Shown piece after piece: positions 40,818-41,229 of a stretch of 41,229 nt of DNA. Position 1 is the first letter of the stretch, and each line of letters opens with the position of its first letter. Source of the DNA: Bacteroidales bacterium (GTDB taxonomy: Bacteria; Bacteroidota; Bacteroidia; Bacteroidales; F082); the NCBI GenBank assembly GCA_018399335.1, contig JAGYNM010000009.1, forward strand, positions 1 to 41,229. The letters run 5' to 3'. The notes beneath the pieces are model-generated. The model did no database searches. It saw nothing but the letters and a program-made list of their open reading frames with translations, and had not been told where the DNA came from. A program made the position numbers and the translations under genes.

Positions 40818-41229
40818 TTATTCAACATGTTCATCGCGAAATTGTTCGCTTTTGCTTTCATCAGGATGATCAACAATCATGTTTTCAGTGAGTGCCTGAA
40901 TAAATTTGAACTGACTTAAAAACTGCTTGGCAATCACCCTGAAAACTGTATAGGTTGGGATAGCGATGATCATTCCGGCGATACCAAAAACCTTACCGGC
41001 CATAATGATGACCAGAAAAATTTCAATCGGATGGGCTTTCACACTTTTGGAATAAATAATCGGTTGTAATAAAATATTGTCAATCACATTGGCGATGGAA
41101 AAGGTTCCAAGAATTATAAGTGAAGTAATAAAAACAGCATCGTAATAACCTGAACTTAACACGGAAATAACTCCCAGCGTCACACCAATGGAAGCACCTA
41201 TGATGGGGCCCAGGTAAGGAATGATATTC
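40818..41229 (-). CDS. AI-2E family transporter (5' end outside window)
   Basis: The frame is open from the right edge to a stop at 40818, giving the last 137 residues. It includes NIIPYLGPIIGASIGV, then a transmembrane segment at the MTLGV...SSG region, VIDNILLQPIIYSKSV and LVIIMAGKVFGIAGMIIAIP, the conserved C-terminal signature of the AI-2E/PerM (UPF0118) family of membrane proteins. Family members export or move small molecules, with the name taken from TqsA of E. coli; the substrate here is unknown. The stop lies only 6 bases before the -33 element of the YtxH promoter. Confidence 0.93.
   Translation of the reverse strand, partial: NIIPYLGPIIGASIGVTLGVISVLSSGYYDAVFITSLIILGTFSIANVIDNILLQPIIYSKSVKAHPIEIFLVIIMAGKVFGIAGMIIAIPTYTVFRVIAKQFLSQFKFIQALTENMIVDHPDESKSEQFRDEHVE

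Overview
The window comes from a Bacteroidetes (Bacteroidota) genome, probably an uncultured relative of the Bacteroidales/Flavobacteria known only from an assembly. Signs of this are a 288-residue primary sigma factor without region 1.1, many TAnnTTTG-type -7 promoter elements, a SecA of about 1100 residues, a GAPDH with a ~125-residue N-terminal extension, two proteins ending in type IX secretion (T9SS) sorting domains, a LruC-domain lipoprotein, and the rsfS-ftsH-LUD-cdsA-psd gene order known from this phylum. The species cannot be named from sequence alone.

Layout. 1-3.5 kb (minus): phosphohexomutase (cut by the window edge), MltG, a GNAT acetyltransferase and DapF. 3.7-12.2 kb (plus): a DegP/HtrA protease, RpoD, long GAPDH, CTP synthase, YidC and a truncated hemoglobin, then a minus-strand conserved protein of unknown function. 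12.7-19.65 kb: an AT-rich spacer followed by three surface or secreted proteins (LruC lipoprotein, a T9SS protein with WDG-type repeats, and a T9SS protein with ~105-residue Ig-like repeats). 19.65-20.95 kb: an unidentified stretch and a YjjG-type HAD hydrolase. 21-25.8 kb (minus): psd, cdsA, LUD protein, ftsH, rsfS. 25.9-30.4 kb: birA facing pyrE and a SRPBCC protein, then a Nudix protein, coaD and an exported thioredoxin-fold protein. 30.5-39.9 kb (plus): secA, a small lipoprotein, a patatin/beta-barrel phospholipase, pyrH, a GT39-like membrane glycosyltransferase and frr. 39.9-41.2 kb (minus): a holin-X-like membrane protein, a YtxH protein and an AI-2E family permease (cut by the window edge).

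Common themes are the cell envelope and essential housekeeping. MltG and DapF serve peptidoglycan; cdsA and psd phospholipids; YidC, SecA and FtsH membrane protein biogenesis and quality control; HtrA periplasmic quality control; pyrG, pyrE and pyrH pyrimidines; rpoD, frr and rsfS transcription and translation.

The most important caution concerns reading frames. Frameshifts cluster at about 1.9-3.5, 7.2-7.5, 10.0-10.2, 13.4-20.9, 36.9-39.3 kb, mostly as one-base changes in short homopolymers. They hit normally essential genes (dapF, yidC, pyrH, frr), while the genes between are flawless. The simplest reading is low-coverage sequence error rather than gene decay, so the broken genes are annotated at their full inferred extents. 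I found no tRNA, rRNA, CRISPR array, insertion sequence or prophage, and no convincing new multi-gene system. The least explained part is the surface-protein region at 13-20 kb.
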